From: Sporothrix humicola
Taxonomy: Eukaryota; Ascomycota; Sordariomycetes; Ophiostomatales; Ophiostomataceae
NCBI GenBank assembly: GCA_021396245.1
Contig: WNYE01000022.1
Location: 1 to 64,000 of the forward strand
Direction of reading: 5' to 3'
DNA: 64,000 nt
A program made the position numbers and the translations under genes. Below the pieces are notes generated by a model, which had not been told where the DNA came from, did not search any database, and saw only the letters and a program-made list of their open reading frames with translations. Every line of letters starts with the position of its first letter. Positions within the stretch are counted from its first letter, which is position 1. Shown here piece after piece: positions 1 through 11,747 of this stretch.

Positions 1-1314
1 AAGTATAATTAATAAGTGTTTAAAAATAATATAATTTACGTTTAACTTATAATCGAGTTTTATAAAAGTAAATATAATAATAATAAAAGTAATTATATTA
101 ATACTTTAAAGTAAAAAAAAAAAAAACGTAAAATAAACTTTTAAAGTACACCGGCTTAACGTACGTCGGCGTAATTTTTATAAGTTTACCGGTTTATTTT
201 TTTTTTAACTTTTTTTTAAGTTTATTTATACGTAACTTTTAATAACTTTCGGTTATACTTTAAACGTTAATTTAAAAAGTTAAAAAAAACGATATAATTA
301 ACGTTTATTTTTAAATTAAACGTTTAACGGCGGGTAACTTAACGACGTTTAAAGCCGTAGTAACGTCGTCGGTAAAACAGACTTAAGTTAACTTAAGTAT
401 CGTAAAAAATTATTCGTTATAAGTTAAAAAAAAAATAACGGTAATTTATTACTTAACCGAACGTAACGTATTTTAACTTTAATTTACTTTAAACTTATTT
501 AAACTTTTAAGTTAAAAGTTTTTTTTATACGAGCGTTATAGTTTTTACCGTTTTATAATTATTTTTTAACGTAAGAAAAGTCGTTTAATAAAACTTTTTA
601 AACGTTTAAAATAACGCGGACGTACGTTAAAGTTGTATTAAGTTTATTTAAAGTTAATAAGTACTTTATAACGAGTTAAAAAGTTTATACTTTAATAAAG
701 TCTCCGATTATTAAAGGTTAAAATTTGACGTAAGTACCGTTTTTATCGGTATAAATATTATAACGGGTGTTACCGAAAATAAATTTATAATATAAGTCCG
801 TTAAAATTAATAAATCGGCCGTTTAACTTTTTTATTTATAAAAGGTACCTTAAATATAAAGTAAACACGGTGTTATAACGAGGAATACGTAAAAAAGTAT
901 AACCTTTAAATTCGGTACGGCGGTTATATTATTAATATTATTATTATTAATAAAGTTAATAAACGTAATAAAAGTAATAAAGTTAATAAGTTTAACAATT
1001 ATATTTAAATTATTAAAGTTAACGAAGTTAACGGTAATATTATCGTCGGCCGAAATTAAAGTACGAACGACGGTAAAATAAGTTCGTTTTATAATTTTAT
1101 TACCGCCCGACGAAAAAGTAAAATGTTTTACACCGTAAATAAATTTAATAAATACGAAAATATTAATATTTACTTAAATTAAACTAAATAAAACGAAAGT
1201 AATAACTAACGTAAAAGTAACGGTAGTAAAATTCGTTATTAAAGTAACAATATTAATAAATACAGTTTAAGTAAACGCGGCGACGGTAATAAACTAAACG
1301 GTATTACCGTTATC

Positions 1315-1351
<37 letters not shown>

Positions 1352-3128
1352 ATAAATAATTTTATTTAAAGTTTTAAAAGTTAATTATTACTTAAAATTT
1401 TATTAACGTCGTTACCGAACCGGTATAAAATTAATATACTTATAATTTTTTTATTTTTTTCAATATAATAAAGTTATTTATTAATTTATACGTTACGTAC
1501 GCGAAACGTTAACGATACTTATAAAAAAAGTAATAAAGTTAATAATAATATTATTAAAGGTTAAAAAAGTTAAAAATTTAAAAAACTTTTACGAATTAAA
1601 TATATTTTACGATATATATAATATTTACTTTTTTATTAAACCTTTATTAATTTACAATTACACCGTATTCAATAAACGTTAACTTTTCGCCGACTTATAA
1701 TAAAAACACTTACGTTTATTATATAACATTACTTATATATTATATAAAAAGTAAAATATTATAAAAAACCGTAAATTATTAAAATAAAGTTAACGTTATT
1801 AACGTTTTTTACTTTACGATTTAATTAATTAATACTTTTTATACGGTTTAAAGTTAAACCTCTCAAAAAAAAAAAATAATTATTACAAATAATACTTAAC
1901 GTACTTACAATAAAACTTCAAGTTAAACCTTAAAATTATAAAGTTATAAAACCCGGGTTATATAAAAAGTGTAACAAAGTAACTATTACGAATAATACTC
2001 GATTTATTTACGATAAAACCCCGGGTTAAACTATAAAACTTTAAAATTATAAAACTTTAACTATATAAACGAGCGTATTAACTATAAGTTTAATTATAAA
2101 AGTTTTACTTTCGAAAAATTATTTTTAAAAAAAAAACTATACGCGTTAAACTTTTTTAGGTTTAACGCGGATTAAGCTTTTTTTTTTTTTTTTTATAGTT
2201 TAACGAGTCTCCTTTAACTTTTTTTTAAATTTTTTAAAATTTAGTTTTATAATAAAATTATTATTTATTTAACGATATTGTATATAGTTTTTCGTAACTT
2301 TTTTTTTCTCGATCGGTTTTTTTTTTAATTTAGTGTTATTATTAATAAATTTAAAGACTTTTAATTAGTATAAGATTATTTTAGTTTTTAGGTTTAATAT
2401 TAATGTAGTTTTTCGTATTATATAACGACGTTTTTAAAAACGTAAAATTCGACGTTATAAAGTTATCGAAAAAAAGTATATATTATTATATTTTACCGAA
2501 AAGCGTTAAAAATAAACGTAAATAATATTAAAAAGATACTTAAAATTAAAAGACTAACGTTACGTACGATTTTTTAACGAAATATACTTTTTATAAAAGT
2601 TATAAAGTAAGTTTTTTATTTTTCGTAATTTTACCGAACGATATATTATCGATTATATTTTTTATTAAAAAAAACTTTTTACTAAAGGTTATAAACGAAT
2701 TTATTATTAAGTAACGGTTAGTTATAACTTTAAAAACGACTTCGTATAATACGAGGTCGAAAGTAATATAAATAAAAAAATAAGTTTTAAAGTATACCGG
2801 GATTAAATTTTAAAATTAATAATAAACCGGTAAATTCGTAATAGTTACTAGTTTACACTTAAAAAGAATAATAACAACGGGTATAATATAAACAAAGTAA
2901 ATATCGTTAAAGACTAAAAACGGCTTTATAACTTAAATTCGTTCTTTAATTATACGTAGTCTCCGGACTTAACGCTTATCGAACGAGTATAAGTATAACT
3001 AAAAAAGAAAGTTAAATTACAAACAGTCTAAGACGACGATAACCTATAAACCTTAACCGAGGAGGGCTAAGCCGAATTAAAGTAGTTTACGATAAATAGT
3101 TAGATTAACAATATTCTTAAAATCCTAA
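1..3128. repeat. RIP-mutated AT-rich repeat block
   Basis: The block is extremely AT-rich and nearly free of CA and TG dinucleotides, while TA is in great excess and CG remains common. This is the signature of repeat-induced point mutation (CpA to TpA on both strands) acting to near completion on repeated DNA in Pezizomycotina. No open frame of useful length survives. Composition turns to ordinary GC-balanced sequence at about 3125-3130. The last few hundred bases can be read as a Tc1/mariner transposase remnant (separate entry). The part before about 2200 is too altered for me to assign to an element family. Confidence 0.9.
1313..1344. repeat. (TTA)n microsatellite
   Basis: An uninterrupted run of ATT/TTA units inside the RIPed block, directly visible. 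It was probably produced or extended by CpA-to-TpA conversion and slippage. Confidence 0.8.
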
Positions 3129-3178
3129 AGCAGGTGGCTAATGAGGACGAATTAGCAGGCAAAATGTCAGGATTTTGA
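2860..3178 (+). mobile_element. Dead Tc1/mariner transposase, C-terminal part
   Basis: One plus-strand frame reads as the end of a Tc1/mariner DDE transposase when TAA/TAG are taken as RIPed Trp or Gln codons. It has a degraded DN-G box near 2867-2881, a KVNIVKD stretch, SPDL at 2960-2971 followed within four residues by IE (the third catalytic acid of the family), and then V*V*LKKKVKLQ. The frame continues to a TGA at 3176-3178. The last 16 or so codons look unmutated. The many stops show the gene is dead. Terminal inverted repeats were not identified. Confidence 0.75.
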
Positions 3179-6101
3179 CGATTTCTGGCCGTTTTCTGGT
3201 GTATTGGTAGAATAGCAGCAATCGACCTTTTTAGTGTGGTTCGCGTTTTTTTGGCGGGGCGGTGCCATTCTCGCTAGAAGCGCTGAAGCCCACTGAAAGA
3301 CACTGGAGATGGGGCCCTGTTCCGTCTTGGCATTCCAGCGACAATTTGCAGACTATTTCAATACAGGGTCCAAACGATCTCTCGTCGGAGCCTTACGGGG
3401 CCCAAATAAGGGTTTTCTTTATTGTTCTATTTATTCGAGAAATTATCGTGACTGTTCTATTTTCGCTCCGAATGAATGAAAGAGAGTGTTTGTCCATTTG
3501 TTGTTCACTCCTTAGCGCCCATTTACCGCCTCCTACGTCATTTGCAGACCACAATCAGTGCCACCAGAAGACTTTTTCCAGTGGCTTCAGCGCCTTCAGT
3601 GGACTCCCCGCAAAAAGAAAAGGTTGACATCCAATGCGACTCTCTCACGTTGGTCATGGCCCTTGGCAAACAGCCTCAACAGCTCGAGGTGCCATTGGCA
3701 AGAATCACACTACAGTCATATCACCGTCACATGGACGTCCCTCGACACCTTTAAGAGACCAAGAAGGCTGCAGAATCCCTGCGTTTTCGAGTCAGCTCGT
3801 GTCACCGCTTCTTTTTTTGATCCTTTTGGGCAGCGTGTTGTACAGAAGCCGGCTTTTGTCCACTCGCAGCCTTTTCTTTGCCTCCATTCCTTCGTAGCCT
3901 TTCTCCCAGGTCCCTTATGCCCCAGAATATGCCCCTTTTGTCGACTTCGCGCGTTTTCCCGACTTTCGCTTCATGTATTTTCTCACCGTTACCGCCTTTT
4001 TGAAAATGTTGGCGTCGTTTTAGGGCCTTTTGAAGGCATTTTAGGGGCTCCCCTAGGATGTCGCTTGGAGCGGCTTTAACAATGCACAAGGGAAAGGGAT
4101 CCCCCCAGAGGCCCGTGAGGGGGCGCTAATGCTGACATTACCCGCTCTCTGTCGCGTGCAGCGTTCTTGGCACAGTTGGTGCATGCGCTACGCTAGCGAG
4201 GTGCCTGCCCGAGACAGCGTGACAGTGTCCTGGGCCGCCTGCTCATATCCGCAACGGCAGGCACAACCGGTTGCAACCGCCACAAAGGCTGAAGGGTCTG
4301 GAGAAGAAAGACAAAGAGAAGAGAAAAGGCGCCTTCCTTTACTCTTAACAATACGCGGATTGTGCAAACAATAGGGGAGAGCGAGCGTGGACAGGAAAAG
4401 GGTGGAGAAAGAAGAAAGAAAGAGAGGAAAGAGCAAGAGCAAGAGAGACTGGAGGTGTGGGTTGCGTTGGGACAGCTCCACGATGCGCCTTCCTGAACCG
4501 GAACTCTGCACGTTTCGCCCGCAAAAACACACAGACCAAGGAAACCAACCGAAACCATGTTTTCCTCGCTGACCGAATGGCTCCCATTCAGTGTCTGTTT
4601 TTCATTTTCCGGTCGTCTCTTGACCACAGAATTGTTTCCCTCACTCGACGTAGAGTTTCTGTCCATACATCTGCTTTGCAAACCTCATCTGCAAGGCCAG
4701 CTAGTTTTTAAAGTTTCGCTCCATCCGACAAGCCGAACAGATGCAGCAGGGACCCTTGTTTTCTGTGATTAGCTCCTTCCTTTCCTGACTTGACCGCATT
4801 GTCTCCGTGTTCGCTCTTTCCGTCGCACACGAGGAATATCGTGGACTTTCTTTCCCTGCTTCCCTTTTTCAAACTTCACATTTCGACGACGCTTCCTTTC
4901 TTCTTCTCTGCCTCGTGTCGCGCTTTTCCACGACGTCATTCTCGACTCCCTTTTGTCCTCTTCTCCTCTTTTACCTTCTCGCTTCTACCTCTGCCGCCTC
5001 TGCCTACACGGCTCAGCCTCTGCCAGCAATTCGGACCCGAGTATATTCTCATATTTATTACTTTCCTGCTTGCAGCCTCCCAGGCCGTCCCACGACTACG
5101 AATCAAGGCCAAATACACTCGATACAGTACTGTCATCTATGCCTTTCGTCCTCTTCCGCCTCCCCTCTCGTCACGACCTTCCTTCTTCCGTCTACACTCT
5201 CCGAACACTTTGAACATCGCTGTATCACGACGTGCGACAGTGCCCGACTCGCATATCCCCCGGCGCCTTCCTTTTCTGTCGCCCAGCCTTTCGTGACTGC
5301 CTATTTCGAGTCTTCGTCCTTCGCCTCGGTTTCGGTCAATACTGTCCATCTCATCAAGCCCATCCGTTCAGTCATTCACCTTTCAGAGTCGAATACCTCT
5401 TCGAACAAAGCACAAGCCCCTGAAGTGCCTGGGTGCATCATGCAGTAATACCCGCCACTGATGTCATTTGTCTGGCTCTGAATCCTTCTGAACCTGCCGT
5501 TTCCCTCGAACTGCCTTCATTTGCTCTTTCCTTTTCTTACTCTTTAATTTTCCCCTCCGCTTTTTCAGCGCATACACGCCCACCGCACCTTCCTCTCAAC
5601 TCGCATAATCTGATTGCCGACGTCCGAAAATCGAAGGAGCGAACCAACGTCAACATTCATCACCGACGCATCTAGTGAAGTTTGACGTATACGAAACAAA
5701 CTCATCCAACGACAAACAGCGATCGACAGCCCCGGACTTTCTTCTTTTTTCGGCACCTGCTTACTTCTCAGTCCAAATTCACATTCCAGACCATTCACCG
5801 ATCAACCCCAATCTCGCATCAACCATGGCTGCTTAGGGCAGGAAATCGCAATTCCAAAGAGCCCTCGAAACCCGTCCGAGTTGGGAAGGAAGAGGCCGAT
5901 CAGTTGCAAAAGACAAAGGCAATCGCTCCCCGCCGCCTGCCCCCCCTTTTTGCAAACGACCGTCAATCACTCTCTCCTTCTCGCGCTTGGGCACTGGTTC
6001 TCACTGGGACTCGCTTTCGCCATTTCGCTCTTTCCGCCTATGAGTCCTGAATATTTCAACCACCTAAAATAGCAGGGAAGAAGAAGAAAAAAGGAGAAAA
6101 T
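3179..6101. other. Intergenic region with long pyrimidine-rich leader
   Basis: No gene is recognisable in this 2.9 kb. Short overlapping frames exist on both strands but have no domain and look like composition artefacts. From about 4790 to 5650 the plus strand is rich in C and T (repeated CTTTCC/CCTCTTC runs), as is common in promoters and long 5' leaders of filamentous ascomycetes. It leads towards the start codon at 6102, so it is probably the promoter and 5' UTR of that gene. The left end carries the tail of the RIPed element. Confidence 0.6.
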
Positions 6102-8576
6102 ATGGCGGCCCACAGCACACAACAGGCGCCGTCGTGGTTGCCACAGTTGCCACCCTCTGCACCATTAGCAGGGAAAGACGCGTCCTCGCTAGGAATGACC
6201 GCCGGCGTTCTCGACGCCAACGATTATGCCAGCGATGCTGCACCGCCAGACAAGGAAAGAGCGATTCGCCCTTATGCAGAGCTAGCAGTGTCAGTCGAGT
6301 CAGGTGCTCATCAGAGTCAACACAACAACCAACAGTCATGCTCTAGTGGCCAAGTCATGGCCCTGAACCAGAACCACCTGCCGCCGAACGCCAATCACAC
6401 GCAGATTCCTCACTATCTTTCCCATCCTCAAGATTCTCACCACCACCATCATCATCACCTCTCTTCTCACGCCAACCACAACCCTGTGCAGCAAAAGCCG
6501 GCTGCATACGAAGCGTCCGACGCATCAACGCCATCGCGGACCCGGTCTACCTCCTCCTCGAACTTCACACCACTCTCCACGTTCCCTTCATCGACGTCGC
6601 GTGCCCACGCACTTATCGGAGACGTCGACGCTATTAGCGGCCGTGAGAACGCCCGCGATCCTACTCCCGATATTGACAGTATCCATACCCCTCTCAACAC
6701 GACCGGACGGCCTGAGCACGTGCACGTGGTCGCCGACAGAGCCGTGAACCACAACGGCTACAGCAACGGCCACGACGACCACGATAACGACGACAACGAC
6801 AACGACAGCAACACGGCGCCAAGTCATGTCCCCTTTGCCCAGCTGCACCCCTTCTATCTCTATCCGTCGTCCCATCAGCAGCAGGAAGATTCCCAAGAGC
6901 AACAGCAAGACAGCACCTTTTTGTCTGCTCCGTCACCACAACCGCACTCTTTGCTAGCCTCGCCGCAATTGTGTATTCGCAGCCGCTCTCGGAGAAGCGG
7001 AAGGACGGGTGCTTCGAGCCACAGCCGCAGCCGCAACGACAGCCATAGCCGGCGGCCGTCCCTGGAAGAAGCCAGGGCCAGAGACAAAAAGACGGCAGAC
7101 ACTACCGCCGAGAGGGTCCGTGCACACGACGTCACGACCGACCAGGACCGCATCGACACCGGAGTCGATAACGACGGCGAGTCCAATCACGACGACAACG
7201 AGGGCGATAACGAGGACGCAGAGAGCCTTGACTCGCACGCTCTTGCCTGGGACCAAACTTGCCTTCGCATTGCCTATCTCGTGAGCACAATGGTGACACC
7301 GTCGGCAAATGCGTCCGTCGGCGGTGGCGCCGTCGATGCCGGAGCGCATGCTACAGATTCAACCTTGGCCATGGCCCGGAGCAGCAGTCCGGGTCCCACT
7401 GGCGCAAATGGCACCAGCGGTACACGTGTGGCCAATGGCGATGCAGGATCTTCCGGATCGGCTGCGTGGCAACTCCTGCCAGAGATGCTGGACCACTTTA
7501 TCGAGCTGTGCACCAAGGGGTGGGCTGGCTCTGAACCGCGAAAGAAGCGGAACAAGATCGCCCAGATGTTGTACTGGCAGAATGAGGTGGCAGCTTATGG
7601 TACGGCAGCTTATTGTGGCTGCGCCGACGGCAGCCCGATTCCCGACGATAGCTTGATCACGAACGCGTCCGAGCCACCGTCACTGCAGTCTGCGTCCACC
7701 AACACATCCTCCTCTGCCACGGCCTCGACCTCTGCAGGCGCGTCAATGACTTCTGTACCCGCTTCAGCATCCGCGTCTGGAGATGTAGCGTCTGACGGAG
7801 CTGAAAGCGACTTGTGCGGCCGTTGTGGTTTCACGCTTACACCAAAGCGACCGATTGTCTGGGTGGCCGACCCCAAGGACGGTACCGACGAAATCATCTT
7901 CAAGAAGGTCCGCCGCCAGCAGGAGAGCCCCGGCGACAGCATCCGCAAGGCCTTTAAGAGCATCCGGGGCCTTGTCTTCTCCAAGAAGAACAAGCGCAGT
8001 GCCTCATCACCAGCAGGCATGACTGCCGCATCGACCCAGCCTCAACCAACGCAGTCTCCCTCGACACCCTTGTCGTCGCCTCTTTCATCGTCAACACCAG
8101 TTCATGACAAGGCCACCATGGCGCGCCGAGCCTGGAGCCAGTGGGAAGAGCTCAACTGCCAGCGCCTGCGCGACGAGAGCAACGAGTCCCGCGCCAAGTT
8201 CTTCCCCCAAACGACCATGTACAGTGTCCGGATGGAGAATGAGGATGCGCCGAAGCCTGCATCGGTCGGCGAAGGCAAACCTGCGCCGGGATCTATGTCG
8301 CCCAGTGCCACGCAAGCTCAGGCTAAAGACCAGGTGCCTGTCGTCGTCGGCGACGATAAGAACATTCTGGGAGGCGCCTATGACGACGACGAAGACGACG
8401 ATGAGGATGACGAGGACTACGACCCCGACCACGACGACGCATCACAGATTCTGGACGATAAGAACCTGGCCGCCGAGCAGCGACGCCAGCGCGAGACCAA
8501 CGCCCGCCTGCGCCGTGCCGAGAAGCTTCTAAAGAAGGCCAACGATGCCGTTACGGCTACTGCGCAAGTCGCCTAG
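6102..8576 (+). CDS. Orphan low-complexity fungal protein, 824 aa
   Basis: A single-exon gene with the start in a good context (AAAATATGG). I do not recognise the family. The first half is low-complexity: Gln/His-rich with a run of seven His near residue 115, then Asp/Asn-rich, then Ser/Arg-rich. Around residues 455-520 is a more ordered stretch with a helical segment (LLPEMLDHFIELC) and the pair GCADGSPIP / LCGRCGF about 65 residues apart, which might bind metal. A basic stretch follows (KKVRRQQESPGDSIRKAFKSI, then KKNKR). The C terminus has an acidic DDDEDDDEDDEDYD run followed by a helix rich in Arg/Lys. There is no signal peptide or membrane segment, so a nuclear or cytoplasmic role is likely. 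Function is unknown. Confidence 0.85.
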   Translation: MAAHSTQQAPSWLPQLPPSAPLAGKDASSLGMTAGVLDANDYASDAAPPDKERAIRPYAELAVSVESGAHQSQHNNQQSCSSGQVMALNQNHLPPNANHTQIPHYLSHPQDSHHHHHHHLSSHANHNPVQQKPAAYEASDASTPSRTRSTSSSNFTPLSTFPSSTSRAHALIGDVDAISGRENARDPTPDIDSIHTPLNTTGRPEHVHVVADRAVNHNGYSNGHDDHDNDDNDNDSNTAPSHVPFAQLHPFYLYPSSHQQQEDSQEQQQDSTFLSAPSPQPHSLLASPQLCIRSRSRRSGRTGASSHSRSRNDSHSRRPSLEEARARDKKTADTTAERVRAHDVTTDQDRIDTGVDNDGESNHDDNEGDNEDAESLDSHALAWDQTCLRIAYLVSTMVTPSANASVGGGAVDAGAHATDSTLAMARSSSPGPTGANGTSGTRVANGDAGSSGSAAWQLLPEMLDHFIELCTKGWAGSEPRKKRNKIAQMLYWQNEVAAYGTAAYCGCADGSPIPDDSLITNASEPPSLQSASTNTSSSATASTSAGASMTSVPASASASGDVASDGAESDLCGRCGFTLTPKRPIVWVADPKDGTDEIIFKKVRRQQESPGDSIRKAFKSIRGLVFSKKNKRSASSPAGMTAASTQPQPTQSPSTPLSSPLSSSTPVHDKATMARRAWSQWEELNCQRLRDESNESRAKFFPQTTMYSVRMENEDAPKPASVGEGKPAPGSMSPSATQAQAKDQVPVVVGDDKNILGGAYDDDEDDDEDDEDYDPDHDDASQILDDKNLAAEQRRQRETNARLRRAEKLLKKANDAVTATAQVA

Positions 8577-9228
8577 AAGGCATTACCTTTGCACCAGCAG
8601 TCAGGTTGTTCTTCTCGACTTCGCAATCACTCTTGGTGATTTTTTCCCTTTGTTATACATTCGGAGTATCTTTCTTTTGGTTCTTTTGGGTTGTCTCTTC
8701 TTTTTTTTTGGATATTCTACACCAGCATTGTTTTCACAGCATCCTTCTTTTGGTTAAACGTTTCTTGGTTACCTACTTGGAAAGGCACCATGGATAGCAT
8801 ATATCATTGGGACATTGATACCCTCTTTTCAAGGATAAGGGGCGGGGACAGGAAGTGGCTCGTCCACCCTGTAGGTATGGGTTTTTGGATTGGAACAGCA
8901 TTGCATATTTTTGTATATATTTTACATGGCTTCTCCTTCTCTTTACTGAGCAAGGATGTCGCCGGCACAGGCATCAGAGGGAGACTCGGTCGGATTGGAG
9001 TGATACCCTTTATCATATATTTATACCATTCATTATTTTCGCACAAATAAATCAATTATGCATCGAACACGTCGGCAGGCTTTGGGCTTTGGTCAAAAAA
9101 CAAAGGGTATCAATTATTACAAGCTATGTATACATTTTTCTACGTGCGTCAGCATTTCTATTATGGCCCGACCCCAAAAAGGCCGAAGTCGCCGTCCCCC
9201 TGATTCCACATCGTCCTTCCTGTCAGTC
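8577..9228. other. Convergent 3' intergenic region
   Basis: It lies between the ends of two converging genes. It is T-rich just after the upstream stop and contains only short frames without domains. It probably holds both 3' UTRs; nothing else was seen. Confidence 0.6.
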
Positions 9229-11142
9229 CTATCTACCCTCCTCGTCGGCAAATGCGCCGTTGAGCAGAGCCCGCACTTGCTGCCGCACACGTGGAGCAAT
9301 AGGCTGGCCAGCTAACAGTTGGAGCACCGCCAACGTCACATTGTGGTCCTTTGGCGGCTCTTGCGACAGGATTTGCACTGACGATCCTTGGCTGGCACTT
9401 TGTCCGTCGTCCCTATCGACGTGCATCCCGTCGTCCTCAGCCCAATGTCGCCGAGCCGTGATACCAGCAGGCTCTTCTGGCTCTTGCTTGACGGCTGTCG
9501 GTCGTGCTGGAGTAGGTGTCGGCGAGCTTGCCGTCGCTGCTTCTTGACGTTCGGTCGACTGACTCTCGGTGCTATCCGGTATGTCACGGAAACGGACGCG
9601 CTTCGACGGCGTTGTGAACGGGTCGTTATCATCGCTCGTGTCGTCCTCGTCGCCTCCGTTCTGTGTCGTCGTCGTTCCATACCACGGATCAACCACTTGT
9701 CTGCGCTTCCGGCTACTTCCCGAGCTTGTGCCAATGTCGGAACGGAACGAGGACGACGGCGTAGTCATGGCATCCGTATCGACAGTGTCCTGTGTTAGGG
9801 CCTGTGATGAAGCGGCTTGGGATGGAGCCTGAGACGATGGCACTGACGACGCAAAAGAAACATTGGGAACCGGGTATTGCATCTCGCCCATCTGGTCGCC
9901 TCGAATAAAACCTCTGCCGAAAAGAGAGTCAAACGAGGATGTTCCGCTGGTACCAGCGGTCTGTGCCGCTGTTGGTGTCGTGTTTGCAGATGTTGAAGCT
10001 GCCGTCGCCGCTGCTACTTCCTTAGCAGCATATTCTGGAGATGCAACCAGCAGCCGGCGGCCGATTCGTCGACGGGTTGGCGTCTCCGGTTCTGGCTGCT
10101 CTTCCTCTCGGACGGGGACGATAATGCGCCGTCTCCTGTCCCCGGAATCCTCGATATCCATGGCCATGCTTCCGCCGTCGTCCACGCTCTCTTCCTGCTT
10201 GGCCTTGGCTCTTGTCTCCCGCCCTGTTGCATCACTCCGCCGCTGCGTTTTGCGCTCGCTGTGATCGGCCAGCGCTACGAGCGCCCGCTCCATATCGCTG
10301 TCGAATTCGCTGTCGCTGTAGTCAGACGCATTACGCCCAGGGACGGTCGGCGGTTGTGCTTTTCCTGCAGCCTCTCCCTTTTTCCCGTCGCCACTGCTAC
10401 TACTGTTGCCAGACTCTCCTCTGCCGCTTTTCTTGACCACGCCAAAGTATTTTGTAATGGGGTGGCTGGGCTTCTGGACAGTCGGCGGTGGTGCTGGCTG
10501 CGCCGGTGTTTGGTCTAATGAGGCTCCTGTAGCCGCACGGCTGCTGGTTCTGCGAGTCCGTGCAGGCGTCGGTGTCGGTGGTGGTTCAAACCCGTCGTCT
10601 TCGTCCTCCTCGTCCTGATCTCCATAGCGAGCATCTTGAGGAAACTCGCTGGCCGTCGGCGTCATAAAAATGCGCTGTCGCTGTCTTGGTGTTTCTGGCG
10701 GCGGCGGCGGCAGTGCCTGCTGTCCGACGATCGCCATGCGAGGTGGTGGTGCTCCATCCAATCGTTCGGACGGGGGTGTGGTCCGTTGCCCCATGGTCGT
10801 CCGATATGTCGGCCGGGGCGCCTGTGTCGACGAAGGCCCGCCATTGCTGCTCGCTCCACCACCAGTCACGCCGGCATAGTCCTCCCACAAGAAAAAGGTG
10901 CACTGTTTGCGCCGATCCTGTGGACATGTGTAGAAGAAGCGGCCCTTGTTTGCGCCAGGTTTGCGGGTCTCGCGCAAGACGGCTGGGAGTCGCGGTTTGC
11001 AGTCGCAGAACCATTGGCCGTTGGAAAACAGGCCATCACTACCGCGGCCGGAGGTCGGGGTATTGGGGTTGCTGGTGCGCAAAGTCCTGGGAGTCGACGG
11101 TGCCGATCGGCGACCGCCCGTTCGACGGCCACCTCGAGGCAT
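9229..11142 (-). CDS. GRF zinc-finger protein, 637 aa
   Basis: A single exon. Residues about 40-90 form a GRF-type zinc finger: WFCDCKPRLPAVL, then NKGRFFYTC and a further Cys before FFLWED, giving the CxC...C...C pattern with the GRF-like core. This domain binds single-stranded DNA in topoisomerase III-alpha, APE2, NEIL3 and TTF2. The rest is disordered and rich in Pro, Ser, Thr, Arg and Asp, with no nuclease, glycosylase, helicase or topoisomerase domain visible. The C terminus ends in a short predicted helix pair (VTLAVLQLLAGQPIAPRVRQQVRALL). A nuclear DNA-binding or repair-accessory role is inferred from the finger alone. The N terminus is basic (RGGRRTGGRR). Confidence 0.85.
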   Translation of the reverse strand: MPRGGRRTGGRRSAPSTPRTLRTSNPNTPTSGRGSDGLFSNGQWFCDCKPRLPAVLRETRKPGANKGRFFYTCPQDRRKQCTFFLWEDYAGVTGGGASSNGGPSSTQAPRPTYRTTMGQRTTPPSERLDGAPPPRMAIVGQQALPPPPPETPRQRQRIFMTPTASEFPQDARYGDQDEEDEDDGFEPPPTPTPARTRRTSSRAATGASLDQTPAQPAPPPTVQKPSHPITKYFGVVKKSGRGESGNSSSSGDGKKGEAAGKAQPPTVPGRNASDYSDSEFDSDMERALVALADHSERKTQRRSDATGRETRAKAKQEESVDDGGSMAMDIEDSGDRRRRIIVPVREEEQPEPETPTRRRIGRRLLVASPEYAAKEVAAATAASTSANTTPTAAQTAGTSGTSSFDSLFGRGFIRGDQMGEMQYPVPNVSFASSVPSSQAPSQAASSQALTQDTVDTDAMTTPSSSFRSDIGTSSGSSRKRRQVVDPWYGTTTTQNGGDEDDTSDDNDPFTTPSKRVRFRDIPDSTESQSTERQEAATASSPTPTPARPTAVKQEPEEPAGITARRHWAEDDGMHVDRDDGQSASQGSSVQILSQEPPKDHNVTLAVLQLLAGQPIAPRVRQQVRALLNGAFADEEGR

Positions 11143-11747
11143 TGTTGGTGTTTAGGGGGAGAAAAGGTTGCGCAATGACAATTAGAGGCCGTCCATTACC
11201 ATTGGTGAGTGCGCATCGAGAAGATTGCGGCCGAATGTGAGGTTCGAGGCTTGCTGATCGTGTGTTTCTATCGGTTGTTATGTAAGATAATTTCGTACTT
11301 GCACATTAAAACCGTTCGACATGCGACTTTGGCGCAAAGGAGCGTCATCTGTGTTTTGGGTGGCTGGGGTTAGTAGCGCTGGAAGCTGAGGTCGGGCGGG
11401 GCAACGTTTGCGGGAAACCCCGTGCGCTCTAAACAAGTCTCCACTTTTTGTTCAGCCTCGATTGTGATATCCGACCGTGATATCCAAGAAAGCCTTGTGC
11501 AACAAGCGCCAAACAATAACATAAACGAGCGACATTACTCGACCAAACAGGGGTATATTTCAAGCCAAGAGCGGCAAAAAGAAAAAGAAACAAATAGGTA
11601 CAGGAGAATAGGCGCTCTGCGGGCAAGCATTTTCAAACGTAAAGAACGTCGAAAAAGGCCAAAACATGAAAAAGAAATTCGAACGAAAACAAAGGCTCGA
11701 CAAACAACAACAACAAAACGCTTTTCGCTTCTGATTTTTGTCCACTC
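11143..11747. other. Intergenic region upstream of the GRF gene
   Basis: A 600-bp spacer between the 3' end of the ELMO gene and the start of the GRF gene, both on the minus strand. It should contain the promoter of the GRF gene and the ELMO 3' UTR. No coding or RNA feature was seen. Confidence 0.5.

Noticed and set aside
4790..5448. Open frames of 168 and 213 aa in the pyrimidine-rich leader
   Set aside because: They overlap in different frames, are dominated by Ser, Leu, Pro and Phe because of CT richness, and have no domain. Composition explains them.
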